A stretch of 64,000 nucleotides of DNA from JAUIAS01 sp030425395 (GCA_043553855.1 CP121336.1:3472001-3536000); one strand, 5' to 3'. Numbered from the stretch's first letter, positions 25,429-34,726 are shown. Numbers and translations: made by a program. Notes: a model not told the origin generated them from the letters alone.

Positions 25429-26258
25429 CGGCACCACTTCCCGTTCCCGAAAACGATCTAAGCCTTCCCGGCCTGATCGATCGCGCGGCCAGCATGCTCT
25501 CGAATGCTAAGACTTCGGCCGAAATTCTTGATGCACGCGAGATGGCAGGCATTGCTTACGACGTTGCAAAACGTGCAGCCCGTCTGCGGCGGGCAAAGGA
25601 TGCACATGACGCTCTTATCAGTGCCGCGCATCGGGCGCAGGCACATGCGCTGGAAATCGAAGCTGCCGCAAAGCGACGTCTCGCTAATGAGTATGATGCT
25701 GCGCAGGCTCGTGGCGAGGTGGCGGGCCACGGCCGAAGTAAGGTTGAACCTTCCAACGTTACGACCGCTTCCGATCTCGGTCTGCGGCGAGACCAGATCC
25801 ATGACGCTCGCCTGATCCGGGACGCTGAAGCCGCTGATCCTGGCTTTGTACGACGGACACTCGACGAAAAACTGCAGCGCGGGGAAGAACCCACGCGGTC
25901 TGCGGTCCGCAAAGCAGCGGAAGAGCGGCTGCAACGCTCACTTGACCGATTGCAGCGGGTTCAGGACAGCGTCCGCCAGATCGAGGCGACAAAGCCAGCT
26001 CCGCTGACGCCCGAACAGCAGGCCATCCAAATCGCGGTGTTTGGGACCCAGGAAGATCGGGCCATTCACGAACGCCTCGTGGAAATTGTCGAGCGGATCG
26101 ACGAGCAGCCGAGTCCGTCGGAGGCGGTCCGCCGCATTCCGCCAGCGTCGCGCCACGCCGTTGAGACCGCGCCCGTGCGGCGCGCGGCGGCATGGCTCAC
26201 CGACTTCACCACCCTTTACGAACAGGAGGTCCAGAATGGGACATATGCGACTGAATGA
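25425..26258 (+). CDS. Phage protein, helical and charged, unknown
   Basis: A 277-residue protein, largely alpha-helical, with Arg/Ala-rich repeats (KRAARLRRAKDAHDALISAA and ERLQRSLDRLQRVQDSVRQI). The middle part (SDLGLRRDQIHDARLIRDAE) resembles helices of ParB-like or replication-associated phage proteins, but no family is assigned. It starts by ATGA overlap with the preceding gene and overlaps the next by 23 bases. Confidence 0.7.
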   Translation: MTAPLPVPENDLSLPGLIDRAASMLSNAKTSAEILDAREMAGIAYDVAKRAARLRRAKDAHDALISAAHRAQAHALEIEAAAKRRLANEYDAAQARGEVAGHGRSKVEPSNVTTASDLGLRRDQIHDARLIRDAEAADPGFVRRTLDEKLQRGEEPTRSAVRKAAEERLQRSLDRLQRVQDSVRQIEATKPAPLTPEQQAIQIAVFGTQEDRAIHERLVEIVERIDEQPSPSEAVRRIPPASRHAVETAPVRRAAAWLTDFTTLYEQEVQNGTYATE

Positions 26259-26733
26259 TGTTGTAGCCGAGATTATCGGCGAAGTGATGGCAGGCCATGC
26301 GGTCAACAAGCGCGAGGCAGCTGTCAAACGTTGGGACGATATTGATGCGGATGGTCAGTATCTGGCAGGCATTGACGGCGTTGTTACGCGGATCGATCAG
26401 CGTGCGCGCAGCCTCAAACTCAAGGCGGAGAAATCCGCCGCGCCCGCGCAGGCGGCCTTGCCGTTCCATCTTCCGGCTGCGGTGGCCATGGACATTGACG
26501 GCACCAGCCTTGTCGCCACGCGCCAGCTGGCGCGCGCCGGGTTTAAGCGTGCCATCGAAATCCGCCAGCTGCAGATCGCCAACGATCAACGCGCCCTTCG
26601 CGAATGGCGTAACGCGCTGCGACAGGCAGACCAGTTCTGGGCGGACAATCCGGACTGGAGCTTTGGGAGGTGTCTTGATGCGATCCTGACGCACAGCGTC
26701 CAGACCACCCCGTGTGATCGGGTGCCGACATGA
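26236..26733 (+). CDS. Phage protein of unknown function
   Basis: A 165-residue protein. The ATG at 26236 has AGGAGGT 6 bases upstream, a near-perfect ribosome site inside the end of the previous gene; a much longer frame is rejected. Features are an N-terminal helical domain (LNDVVAEIIGEVMAGHAVNK) and a C-terminal helical arm (LQIANDQRALREWRNALRQA). It overlaps the Sak4-like gene by 4 bases, which suggests a role in the same replication or recombination step. Confidence 0.7.
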   Translation: MGHMRLNDVVAEIIGEVMAGHAVNKREAAVKRWDDIDADGQYLAGIDGVVTRIDQRARSLKLKAEKSAAPAQAALPFHLPAAVAMDIDGTSLVATRQLARAGFKRAIEIRQLQIANDQRALREWRNALRQADQFWADNPDWSFGRCLDAILTHSVQTTPCDRVPT

Positions 26734-27626
26734 CCGGTGCGCTCCCCATCATCACCGCCGACCAGCGCATGGCAGAACACCGCGGCATCAAGGGCGTGAT
26801 CTTTGGCCCGTCCGGGATCGGCAAGACATCGCTGCTCTGGACACTGTTGCACTCGACCACGCTGTTTTTCGACCTCGAGGCTGGGGATCTTGCGATCGAG
26901 GGGCTGGCCATTGATGCGATCCGGCCGCGGACCTGGACGGAGTGCCGGGATTTTGCAGTGTTCATCGGTGGACCCAACCCGGCACTACGCGCCGATCAGC
27001 CCTACAGCCAGGCGCACTTCGAGGCGATCTGCGCGAAATACGGCGACCCAGCCGTGCTGGCCAAATACGACACAGTGTTCATCGACTCGATCACCGTGGC
27101 GGGTCGGCTCTGCTTTGGCTGGTGCAAGGGTCAGCCCGAGGCACTCTCAGAAAAGACAGGCAAGCCGGACGTGCGCGGGGCCTATGGGTTGCACGGTCAC
27201 GAGATGATCGCGTGGCTCACGCATCTGCAGCATACCCGCGGCAAGAATGTCTGGTTCGTGGGCATCCTCGATCAGAAGTTGGATGACTTCAATCGCAAGA
27301 TCTTCGTGCCCCAGATCGACGGCTCGAAAACCGGGCTCGAACTGCCCGGGATCGTCGACCAGGTCATCACCATGACCGACATTACAGACGAGGATGGAGC
27401 GCCTCAGCGCGGGTTTGTCTGTCACACGCTCAATCCCTGGGGTTTCCCGGCCAAGGATCGGTCCGGGCGTCTCGACATGGTCGAACCTCCGCATCTCGGA
27501 AAGCTGATGGACAAGATCCGGGGCCCGCTCATCCCTGCGGACCGCCGCCTTTCCTACGCGGCCCCGGAACTGCTGGCACCCCCAGCGGCGCAGGCCAACA
27601 CTCCCTCCAACGACACCACCAACTGA
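26730..27626 (+). CDS. Sak4-like phage RecA-fold ATPase
   Basis: A 298-residue P-loop ATPase of the AAA_24/Sak4 type. Walker A is GPSGIGKTS (residues 27-35), an acidic strand end FFDLEAGD follows, and Walker B is TVFIDSIT. Phage Sak4 proteins are single-strand-annealing recombinases related to the RecA core, working with an SSB. The next gene may be that SSB-like partner. Its neighbours are helicase, nuclease and primase genes. Confidence 0.8.
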   Translation: MTGALPIITADQRMAEHRGIKGVIFGPSGIGKTSLLWTLLHSTTLFFDLEAGDLAIEGLAIDAIRPRTWTECRDFAVFIGGPNPALRADQPYSQAHFEAICAKYGDPAVLAKYDTVFIDSITVAGRLCFGWCKGQPEALSEKTGKPDVRGAYGLHGHEMIAWLTHLQHTRGKNVWFVGILDQKLDDFNRKIFVPQIDGSKTGLELPGIVDQVITMTDITDEDGAPQRGFVCHTLNPWGFPAKDRSGRLDMVEPPHLGKLMDKIRGPLIPADRRLSYAAPELLAPPAAQANTPSNDTTN

Positions 27627-27639
27627 AAGGACTTCACGC

Positions 27640-28305
27640 ATGTCTCTCTGGAACGATTTCAACGACGCGCAATCAAACAGCAATGTCATCCCGAAGGGTA
27701 CGCTGGCCAAGGTACGCCTGACGCTGCGCCCAGGCGGGTATGACGACCCCAGCCAGGGGTGGACCGGCGGCTATGCCAAAAGGGGCAGCACAGGGTCTGT
27801 TTATCTTGATGCCGAATATACGGTGCTCGAAGGGCCCTATGCCAAGCGTAAGATCTGGTCGCTGATCGGCCTTTACAGCCCCAATGGTCCGAACTGGGCG
27901 AATATGGGCCGCAGCCTTGTGCGGGGCATCCTCAATTCGTCGCGCGGCCTCTCGGACAAGGACAATTCCCCCGAAGCTCAGGCACGCCGCCGCATCAACG
28001 GGTTCGCTGACCTTGATGGTCTGGAATTTGTCGCGCGGATCGATGTTGGCACGGACACCAACGGCGAGGACAAGAACGAGATCAAGAGTGCGGTGATGCC
28101 TGATCACCGTGATTATGCGCCGGTCATGGGTCACGTCGCGGTGCCGGGCATTGCACCACAAATGCAGGCACCGGCCACTTCTGCACCACAGCATCAAGCT
28201 CCGGCTCCCACTTCGCAGGCGCAGGGTCATCCGGAACCGGCGTCACAGCCACAGCAGGCGCCCGCCGCACCAGGCTTCTCGGGCCGTCCGAGCTGGGCCG
28301 AGTGA
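27640..28305 (+). CDS. Possible ssDNA-binding partner protein
   Basis: A 221-residue protein. The first ~150 residues are strand-rich and suggest an OB-like or DUF669-like domain (GTLAKVRLTLRPGGYDD, VYLDAEYTVLEGPYAKRKIW). Then comes a Pro/Gln/Ala-rich linker and a short terminal segment, the layout of SSB-type proteins with a flexible tail. An AAAGGAC ribosome site precedes the ATG. Assignment to ssDNA binding rests on layout and on the Sak4-like neighbour, not on a recognised motif. Confidence 0.55.
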   Translation: MSLWNDFNDAQSNSNVIPKGTLAKVRLTLRPGGYDDPSQGWTGGYAKRGSTGSVYLDAEYTVLEGPYAKRKIWSLIGLYSPNGPNWANMGRSLVRGILNSSRGLSDKDNSPEAQARRRINGFADLDGLEFVARIDVGTDTNGEDKNEIKSAVMPDHRDYAPVMGHVAVPGIAPQMQAPATSAPQHQAPAPTSQAQGHPEPASQPQQAPAAPGFSGRPSWAE

Positions 28306-28316
28306 GGGCCTGAGCC

Positions 28317-30008
28317 ATGCGTTTGCGTCCCCGCCAGAAACTCTTCGTCGAGCGCAGCCTGTCTGCGCTCGGCACCCGCGACAACACGCTCGGTATCGCG
28401 CCGACGGGAGCCGGGAAGACGATTATGCTGTCGGCGGTCACCGGCGAGAGCATTGAAGACAGCCAGGCCAAGGCCTGCGTGTTGGCCCACCGCGACGAGT
28501 TAACGGCGCAGAACCGGGAAAAGTTTGGCCGGGTCAATCCTGCGATCACCACCTCGGTCGTGGATGCCATCACCAAGTCCTGGGTTGGTCAGGTCACCTT
28601 CGCCATGGTGCCCACGCTGACGCGGGAGCGCAATCTGACCGCCATGCCGAAACTGGACCTTTTGGTCATCGATGAAGCGCATCATGCCGTGGCTGACAGC
28701 TACCGTCGCATCATCGACCATGTGCGCGATGCCAATCCGGAGGCCAGGATTTTCGGCGTGACGGCCACGCCCAATCGTGGCGACAAAAAGGGCCTGCGCG
28801 CGGTCTTTGACAATGTCGCCGATCAGGTGCGGCTTGGTGAGCTGATCGCCTCAGGCCATCTGGTGCCCCCGCGCACTTTTGTCATCGATGTGGGCGTGCA
28901 GGACAAGCTCAAGGCGGTGCGCAAGTCCGTGTCGGATTTCGACATGAGCGAGGTGGCCGAGATCATGGATCGCGCGCCGATCACGGAGGAAGTGATCCGC
29001 CACTGGCAGGAAAAGGCCGCTGATCGGCCCACGGTGGTGTTCTGCTCTACCGTGGGCCACGCCGCGCATGTCGCCGAGGCCTTCAACGCTGCGGGCCTTC
29101 CGACGGGCCTGATCCATGGTGATCTGCCCGGCGAGGAACGCCGCAACATCCTCGCGGCCTTTGCCCGCGGCGAAATCCGCGTCATCACCAACGTGGCCGT
29201 GCTCACCGAGGGATTTGATCACCCGCCCATCTCCTGCGTCGTGCTGCTGCGGCCCAGTTCTTACAAGTCCACCATGATCCAGATGGTTGGGCGGGGCCTG
29301 CGCACCGTGGATCCGATCGAGCATCCCGGCGTGGTCAAGTCCGACTGCGTGGTGCTGGATTTTGGCACCTCGAGCCTGACCCACGGCACGCTGGAGCAGG
29401 ACGTCGATCTGGAGGGCAAGACCACAAGCGGCGAGGCACCCTCGAAAACCTGTCCGTCCTGCACTGCCAATATTCCGCTGGCGTCGCGCGAATGCCTGAT
29501 CTGCGGGGAGGTCTTGGTTGAGGATGAGGGTGAAACCCTTGAAGGGGCCCTTGGCGGTGCGCTTTCTGGCTTCCTGATGACCGAGATTGATCTGCTGAAG
29601 CGCTCAAGCTTTGAGTGGGTCGATCTCTTCGACACAGAGGATGCGCTTCTGGCGACGGGCTTTTCGGCCTGGGGCGGGATCTTCTGGCTGGAGGGCCTCT
29701 GGTACGGTGTCGGTGGTGCACGCGGGGTGCAGCCGCAGCTGCTGGGTATTGGCGAGCGCAGCGTGTGCCTGGCGCAGGCTGATGACTGGCTGAACGATCA
29801 CGAGACCGATGAGAGCGCCTTCAAGACGCGCGCCTGGCTGAACCAGCCTGCCACGGAAAAGCAGCTGCAATACCTTACGGCCGCAGCGCGCAGCGACTTC
29901 AGCCTCACCCGTTACAAGGCCTCGGCCTTGATGACCTTCGGGTTCAACAAGCGCGCCATTCGCGGGCTGATCCTGAGCGCGGCCCCGACTGCGCGGGAGG
30001 CCGCATGA
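28317..30008 (+). CDS. SF2 DEAD/DEAH-box helicase
   Basis: A 563-residue superfamily 2 helicase. Motif I is APTGAGKT (28-35), motif II LLVIDEAHHAV, motif III GVTATPNRGD, motif IV-like PTVVFCSTVGHA, and motif VI MIQMVGRGLRT. A Cys4 zinc-ribbon (CPSCTANIPLASRECLICG) follows the helicase core, then a C-terminal domain of unknown fold. It likely unwinds DNA during phage replication or recombination. It starts 12 bases after the SSB-like gene and overlaps the next by 4. Confidence 0.9.
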   Translation: MRLRPRQKLFVERSLSALGTRDNTLGIAPTGAGKTIMLSAVTGESIEDSQAKACVLAHRDELTAQNREKFGRVNPAITTSVVDAITKSWVGQVTFAMVPTLTRERNLTAMPKLDLLVIDEAHHAVADSYRRIIDHVRDANPEARIFGVTATPNRGDKKGLRAVFDNVADQVRLGELIASGHLVPPRTFVIDVGVQDKLKAVRKSVSDFDMSEVAEIMDRAPITEEVIRHWQEKAADRPTVVFCSTVGHAAHVAEAFNAAGLPTGLIHGDLPGEERRNILAAFARGEIRVITNVAVLTEGFDHPPISCVVLLRPSSYKSTMIQMVGRGLRTVDPIEHPGVVKSDCVVLDFGTSSLTHGTLEQDVDLEGKTTSGEAPSKTCPSCTANIPLASRECLICGEVLVEDEGETLEGALGGALSGFLMTEIDLLKRSSFEWVDLFDTEDALLATGFSAWGGIFWLEGLWYGVGGARGVQPQLLGIGERSVCLAQADDWLNDHETDESAFKTRAWLNQPATEKQLQYLTAAARSDFSLTRYKASALMTFGFNKRAIRGLILSAAPTAREAA

Positions 30009-30439
30009 GCCATGTCGCGCAAATGCAATCCCCGCCCGCAGAGGCTGCGGATCGCCCGGGCTTTGATCGCCTCTGGCATCCGCGCGGCACGCTCTGCGCC
30101 GTCTGCACATCCCGCACCCGCGGCTTTGGTTGGTTCGATCCGCACCAGCCGCGCGGCAAACGCACATACCGCTGGTTCTGCTCAATGCAATGCCAGGCAG
30201 CCTTCAACCGAAAAGCGAAAAGAGGACTGAAAATGGCGGAGATTACAGAAGAAGAAGCAATGGCGCTGCCTGCCGTGATGCGCGCAGTCGGCAGTAAACT
30301 TGACGATATCGGTTGGGACCGAACTTTTGCGGAACTGACAGAGTATCAAATGCACGCCCTGCTGGTGTTGGCCATCGACACCTTCCGCAAAGAGATGTTC
30401 GAAATAAATGCGGAACTCGGTGAAGGAGTTCCATTTTGA
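30005..30439 (+). CDS. DUF6511-like zinc-ribbon phage protein
   Basis: A 144-residue protein whose N-terminal half carries a probable zinc site (CAVCTSRTRGFGWFDPHQ with a later WFCSMQCQAAF), in the order seen in DUF6511-type phage proteins. The C-terminal half is helical and acidic (AEITEEEAMALPAVMRAVG). It overlaps the helicase gene by 4 bases, and its stop overlaps the TTG start of the nuclease gene. The name is from memory of the family and is moderately certain. Confidence 0.65.
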   Translation: MSHVAQMQSPPAEAADRPGFDRLWHPRGTLCAVCTSRTRGFGWFDPHQPRGKRTYRWFCSMQCQAAFNRKAKRGLKMAEITEEEAMALPAVMRAVGSKLDDIGWDRTFAELTEYQMHALLVLAIDTFRKEMFEINAELGEGVPF

Positions 30440-31206
30440 CCCTCGATTTCAACCACAAACCCAGCTTCTCTGAACGCGTCAACGAGACCATTGATGCGGC
30501 CCTGACGTCCGAGAACGCCGCCCGCATGCCCCGTGATTACCTCGGGGGTTCCCGCCTTGGCCATGCCTGCGAGCGGGCCCTGCAATTCGAGTTCACGGCT
30601 GCGCCGAAGGACGAGGGTCAGGACTTTTCAGGCCAGGTCCTGCGCATCTTCGCCATCGGGCACGAGCTGGAAGAGCTCGCCATCCGCTGGCTGCGCGGCG
30701 CAGGGTTCGAGATTTATACGCAAAAAGGCAACCATCCAGACGGTGGCCAGTTCGGCTTTTCTGTCGCGGGCGGGCGTATCCGCGGCCATGTCGATGGCAT
30801 CATCGCGGCCGGCCCTGACGGTTTCGGCCTTGCTGTCCCCGCGCTCTGGGAATGCAAGACGATGAACGCCAAGAACTGGCGCGCCTGTGTCAAGGACGGG
30901 GTGACCAAATCGAAGCCGGTCTATGCCGCCCAGATCGCCGTCTACCAGGCCTATATGGAAGCAAGCGTGCCCGGCATCAGCGCCGCGCCCGCCGTGTTCA
31001 CCGCGATCAACAAGGACACCGCCGAGTTGCACCACGAGTTGGTGCCATTCGATGCCGATCTGGCGCAGCGCATGTCCGACCGCGGCGTCCGGATCCTGCA
31101 AGCCACTGACGCAGGGGAATTGCTGCCGCGCGTGGCCGCCAACCGCGACTTTTTCGAATGCCGGTTCTGCTCCTGGGCAGAGCGGTGTTGGGGGCTGCCG
31201 ACATGA
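30436..31206 (+). CDS. PD-(D/E)XK nuclease with Cas4/RecB-like Fe-S cysteines
   Basis: A 256-residue nuclease. The catalytic core shows the Asp in GHVDGIIAAG and the ExK in LWECKTM. One Cys in the N-terminal region (GHACERAL) and three at the C-terminus (CRFCSWAERCW) match the four-Cys arrangement that holds a 4Fe-4S cluster in Cas4, AddB and Dna2 nucleases. The start is TTG at 30436, supported by AAGGAG 7 bases upstream. It probably resects DNA ends for the Sak4-like annealing pathway. Confidence 0.82.
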   Translation: MTLDFNHKPSFSERVNETIDAALTSENAARMPRDYLGGSRLGHACERALQFEFTAAPKDEGQDFSGQVLRIFAIGHELEELAIRWLRGAGFEIYTQKGNHPDGGQFGFSVAGGRIRGHVDGIIAAGPDGFGLAVPALWECKTMNAKNWRACVKDGVTKSKPVYAAQIAVYQAYMEASVPGISAAPAVFTAINKDTAELHHELVPFDADLAQRMSDRGVRILQATDAGELLPRVAANRDFFECRFCSWAERCWGLPT

Positions 31207-33620
31207 CGGATGTCCCAAAGGACCCGCCCGACACCCGAAAAAAACCTGAGGATGCTGACATGAGTACAGACCACGACGAACCAAAAAAACCATCGGCTGA
31301 CACGGAACCGTCCGATCCCCAAAAAGAAAACCTGGTTCACTTCAACCCGTGGCGCGATTTCAACGACGCAGCGCCACAGATCGACGTGTTCGGCGATGAG
31401 CCGGACCCCGAGCAGATCGCCCAGTTCATGGAGGTTGTCTTCGGCTATTGTGACGGGCTGATCCCGGTGCGCAGTTTCATCGACAAGGGGCAGGGCTTTG
31501 ATGGTCGCCCGCATAACATCTGGATCGATGCCGGTGAAAATGTCACCGACAAGATGACCACCTTTTCCAATTGGGCGGCACGCGAAGGCGCAGCCGTCTA
31601 TGTCATCCCCGGCACTGTAGCCGCGCCCGGACAGGCCAAGGCCGCTGACATCCTGCAGATGCAGGCTGTAGTGGTCGATATCGACACCGGCGATATCGCC
31701 TCCAAGCGGGCGCATCTCGAGCGCCATCTCGGCCCACCCACGATGGTGGTGGAAAGCGGCGGTGTGACGCCAGAGGGCCAGCGCAAGGCGCATGTCTGGT
31801 GGAAACTCACCGAGCCTGCCGAGGGCAGCGACATCGCGCGCGTGACCCGTATCCGCGGTGACATTGCCGCCAAGGTTGGTGGCGATATGCATTTCCGCTC
31901 GGCCCACCAGCCGATCCGGGTGGCAGGTTCGGTCTATTACAAGAACAGCCTCAAAACCCAGGTCCGGATTGTCGCATTGAACGCGGATCGCGAACGCGAT
32001 CTGGGCGAGTTTACGGAAGCCGTCACCGACATGCCGCCTGCGCCGGGCGTGTCGCTTCAGCCCGACTTCGCCACGCCCGACAAGCCTGCCGTCGACGATG
32101 TGCTGGTCACCCCGGTGCGCGAGAGCGCGCAGGATGACTGGTCGCGCTTTGAGGGGGCCTCGGCAGCGATCGGGTATTTCATCCGCATGGTCCATGAGGG
32201 CCGGATGTCGAAAGACGAAGGTTGGGAGGGCATCTGCGGCTACAACGCCGCGATGCTGCGGCCGCAGTGGACGGTGGAGCGGCTGAAGCGCGAGTCCGAA
32301 CGGCTCTGGGCCCGCCATGTCGAAAAATACGGACCGCCCTTGATCCGTCTCGACAGCGCCGCCCCTGCGCCAAATGAAATGCCTGCCTTCACGCTTGGCG
32401 CGCTGCTGGATGACGACAGCCCTATGCCTGCAGATATCATCGCACCTCGGGTGCTGACACCCGGTGGGCTGTTGGTTCTAGGTGGTGCACCCAAGGTGGG
32501 CAAAAGCGATCTGTTGATCTCCTGGCTTGTTCACATGGCTGCCGGCCAGCCGTTCCTCGACTTCACGCCACCGCGACCCTTGCGCGTGTTCTATCTGCAG
32601 GCAGAGATCCAGTATCACTACCTGCGCGAGCGGATGAAGCAGATCAGCCTGCCACCGAAGGTTCTGGCCGGCGCGCGAGACAATCTGGTGGCAACACCGA
32701 AGCTGAACCTACTGCTCGATACCGAAGGCAGTGTCCGCGTGGCCGAGGCCATTCGCCGGTCCTTTCCGACCGAGCCTGTCGACGTCATCTGCATTGATCC
32801 AATCCGCAACATCTTTGACGGCGGACCTGACGGAGGTGGCGAAAACGACAATACCGCCATGATGTTCTTCCTCAAGGAGCGGGTCGAGGTTCTGCGCGAC
32901 CACATCAACCCCGACTGCGGTGTCATTCTCGCCCACCACACCAAGAAGCTGAGCAAACAGCAGGTCAAGGACGACCCGTTTCTGGCGCTCTCAGGTGCCA
33001 GCGCTCTGCGCGGGTTCTACACCTCTGGACTGATCCTGCACCGTCCTGATGAGGATGCCCGCGAGCGCAAGCTGGAGATCGAGCTGCGCAACGGGCCAGC
33101 GTTGGAGCCCAAGTTGATCGACAAGGTCAAGGGCGAATGGATCGAGATCAACCCGATGAACGAGCGGTTGGTGCGGGCTGAGGTCGGGGCAAAGCACGAC
33201 GCCGAACGGGATCGAAAGGGAGAGGTGATCATCGACATTCTCGAGCGCGAAGCGCGCGCGGGACGCATGTATACCATGACGCTCTTCGCAGAGTCATTCG
33301 AGAACCAGGGCGGCCTGAGCGGGCAAACGAGCATCCGTGATCGCTTGAACGTGCTGACCACAAAGGGGGTGATCAAGTTCGTCAAGGCAGACGCCGCCAG
33401 CGATTTGGGCTTGCCGACCGATCGCAGCAAATACGGGTATCTGTGTACTGAGTTTACGGAGCTGGCGACCGGCGAAAATGTGGTTGATCCAGATACGGGT
33501 GAAGTCTTTCCTGTCCACATTCCCGTGCGTCCCAGCCACTATAAATGCGCCCAGACAGGGGCCGTCCTACCGGTCGAAAACCCCGAGATATGGGTCCGTC
33601 AGGAAAGGGCAAACCCATGA
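31203..33620 (+). CDS. Phage primase-helicase (primase-polymerase plus RecA-like ATPase)
   Basis: An 805-residue replication protein. The N-terminal ~330 residues resemble RepB/prim-pol primases, with the acidic VVVDIDTGD, a conserved middle segment (HFRSAHQPIRVAGSVYYK) and WWKLTEP. The C-terminal RecA-like helicase domain has Walker A GGAPKVGKS (residues 427-435) and Walker B VDVICIDPI. It starts by ATGA overlap with the nuclease. The iteron array 20 bases downstream suggests it acts there in phage replication. Confidence 0.82.
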   Translation: MTDVPKDPPDTRKKPEDADMSTDHDEPKKPSADTEPSDPQKENLVHFNPWRDFNDAAPQIDVFGDEPDPEQIAQFMEVVFGYCDGLIPVRSFIDKGQGFDGRPHNIWIDAGENVTDKMTTFSNWAAREGAAVYVIPGTVAAPGQAKAADILQMQAVVVDIDTGDIASKRAHLERHLGPPTMVVESGGVTPEGQRKAHVWWKLTEPAEGSDIARVTRIRGDIAAKVGGDMHFRSAHQPIRVAGSVYYKNSLKTQVRIVALNADRERDLGEFTEAVTDMPPAPGVSLQPDFATPDKPAVDDVLVTPVRESAQDDWSRFEGASAAIGYFIRMVHEGRMSKDEGWEGICGYNAAMLRPQWTVERLKRESERLWARHVEKYGPPLIRLDSAAPAPNEMPAFTLGALLDDDSPMPADIIAPRVLTPGGLLVLGGAPKVGKSDLLISWLVHMAAGQPFLDFTPPRPLRVFYLQAEIQYHYLRERMKQISLPPKVLAGARDNLVATPKLNLLLDTEGSVRVAEAIRRSFPTEPVDVICIDPIRNIFDGGPDGGGENDNTAMMFFLKERVEVLRDHINPDCGVILAHHTKKLSKQQVKDDPFLALSGASALRGFYTSGLILHRPDEDARERKLEIELRNGPALEPKLIDKVKGEWIEINPMNERLVRAEVGAKHDAERDRKGEVIIDILEREARAGRMYTMTLFAESFENQGGLSGQTSIRDRLNVLTTKGVIKFVKADAASDLGLPTDRSKYGYLCTEFTELATGENVVDPDTGEVFPVHIPVRPSHYKCAQTGAVLPVENPEIWVRQERANP

Positions 33621-33641
33621 GTTTTGGTGCCCTGATCCCAT

Positions 33642-33846
33642 CCGAAATCTGGCATCTCAAATCCGAAATCTGGCCAGATTTTCCGAAATCTGAAATCCTG
33701 TTGAAGTCTGGAATCTGGCTTTTTCTGTTTTCTGTCAGACACTTGAGTGCCCAATTTCAGATTTCGGATGGAGGTATCCCCAATCTGATCCGCAATCTGG
33801 ATTATCCATTTAATATCAACAGCTTCTGCCAGATTCCAGATTTCGG
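33642..33846. repeat. Iteron array, candidate phage replication origin
   Basis: Three perfect direct copies of CCGAAATCTG lie at 33642-33651, 33663-33672 and 33683-33692 (spacings 21 and 20, two helical turns). Two perfect inverted copies CAGATTTCGG lie at 33758-33767 and 33837-33846. Degenerate copies (GGAATCTGG, GCAATCTGG, CAGATTCC) fill the gaps. The array begins just after the primase-helicase gene, in a locally AT-richer stretch. With the adjoining hairpin this fills the 33621-34034 gap, which has no convincing gene. Confidence 0.65.
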
Positions 33847-33861
33847 AAAAAGTACCCCTAA

Positions 33862-33912
33862 GGGGGTAGGTGGCCTCCCCGCTACAGGCGGGGAGAGCCA
33901 CCACCTACCCCC
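33862..33912. other. Large inverted repeat/hairpin after iterons
   Basis: Stem part one: GGGGGTAGGTGG (33862-33873) pairs with CCACCTACCCCC (33901-33912). Stem part two: CTCCCCGC (33875-33882) pairs with GCGGGGAG (33888-33895), with a five-base loop TACAG. A small asymmetric internal loop separates the two. No T-run follows, so it is not a standard terminator. It is placed where a primosome loading or replication-initiation structure could be; an alternative is an mRNA stability element. Confidence 0.6.
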
Positions 33913-34034
33913 GGGCAAATTTCGTGCACACAAGTCTCGACCCCAAACTCAATCCGACGACGGCGGCCGGTACCGCCAAGCATCAACCGCCGTCGTCTTC
34001 CACCCGAGCAGCCCACCAGAAGAGGAGACCACTC

Positions 34035-34574
34035 ATGGCTGATACGACTCTCGCCGACGCCACTCTCGGCGCAACCCCGAAAACGCCCATGCCACCTGCG
34101 CAGCGTCATCGCACCATCCTTGCGCTTGACCTCGGCACCACCACCGGCTGGGCCATCCGCAGCTTTGACGGCCTGATCACCAGCGGCACCGTCAGCTTCA
34201 AGCCCAGCCGATATGATGGCGGCGGCATGCGCTATCTGCGGTTCACCAATTGGCTGACGGAGATCGACCGGCTCAGCGGTCCGATCGAGGCGATCCATTT
34301 CGAAGAAGTACGCCGGCACGCAGGCTCCGACGCAGCCCATGTCTTTGGGGGTCTGCTGGCTGTGCTGACCAGCTGGGGCGAGTTGCGCGGGGTCCCGTAC
34401 CAAGGCGTCCCGGTCGGCACCATCAAGAAATTCCTGACGGGCCAGGGCAACGCGAACAAACAAGCGATGATCGATGCGGCGCGCAAGCGTGGCTTCAGCC
34501 CGGTTGATGACAACGAGGCCGACGCCATTGCAATCCTGCTCTGGGCCCTTGAGACGCAGGGAGGGTTGGCATGA
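34035..34574 (+). CDS. RuvC-like Holliday junction resolvase
   Basis: A 179-residue protein with the RuvC/RNase H fold motifs: first strand with Asp ILALDLGTTTGWAI, second acidic IEAIHFEEV, and the C-terminal DDNEADAIAI. It would cut four-way junctions in replicating or packaged phage DNA. The ATG at 34035 has AGAGGAGA upstream; a longer upstream frame crosses the hairpin and is rejected. The stop overlaps the next short gene (ATGA). Confidence 0.82.
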   Translation: MADTTLADATLGATPKTPMPPAQRHRTILALDLGTTTGWAIRSFDGLITSGTVSFKPSRYDGGGMRYLRFTNWLTEIDRLSGPIEAIHFEEVRRHAGSDAAHVFGGLLAVLTSWGELRGVPYQGVPVGTIKKFLTGQGNANKQAMIDAARKRGFSPVDDNEADAIAILLWALETQGGLA

Positions 34575-34726
34575 TGCGCCGCAATCGTGTCTCCGCGTTG
34601 ACGACACCTGATAAAACTCAGGTGCAAATCAACGCCTCGGATTTTGATGGGCGAGGGGTGCCCAACGGTACAGCCGTCGATTTACCCCCCACCAAACGCG
34701 GTGTCGCAGAGGGAGGTGCATCATGA
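34571..34726 (+). CDS. Short phage ORF, 51 residues
   Basis: A short ORF starting MMRRNRVSALTTPDK, linked by ATGA overlaps at both ends (34571-34574 and 34723-34726), so it behaves as a coupled gene between the resolvase and the next small gene. The composition is hydrophilic with a Pro-rich C-terminal part. No family is recognised. The overlaps are the main evidence that it is translated. Confidence 0.5.
   Translation: MMRRNRVSALTTPDKTQVQINASDFDGRGVPNGTAVDLPPTKRGVAEGGAS

Noticed and set aside
33545..34042. 165-codon frame across the iteron and hairpin region
   Set aside because: It is made of the repeat units themselves and ends in Pro/Ser-rich noise; the repeats explain the open frame better.
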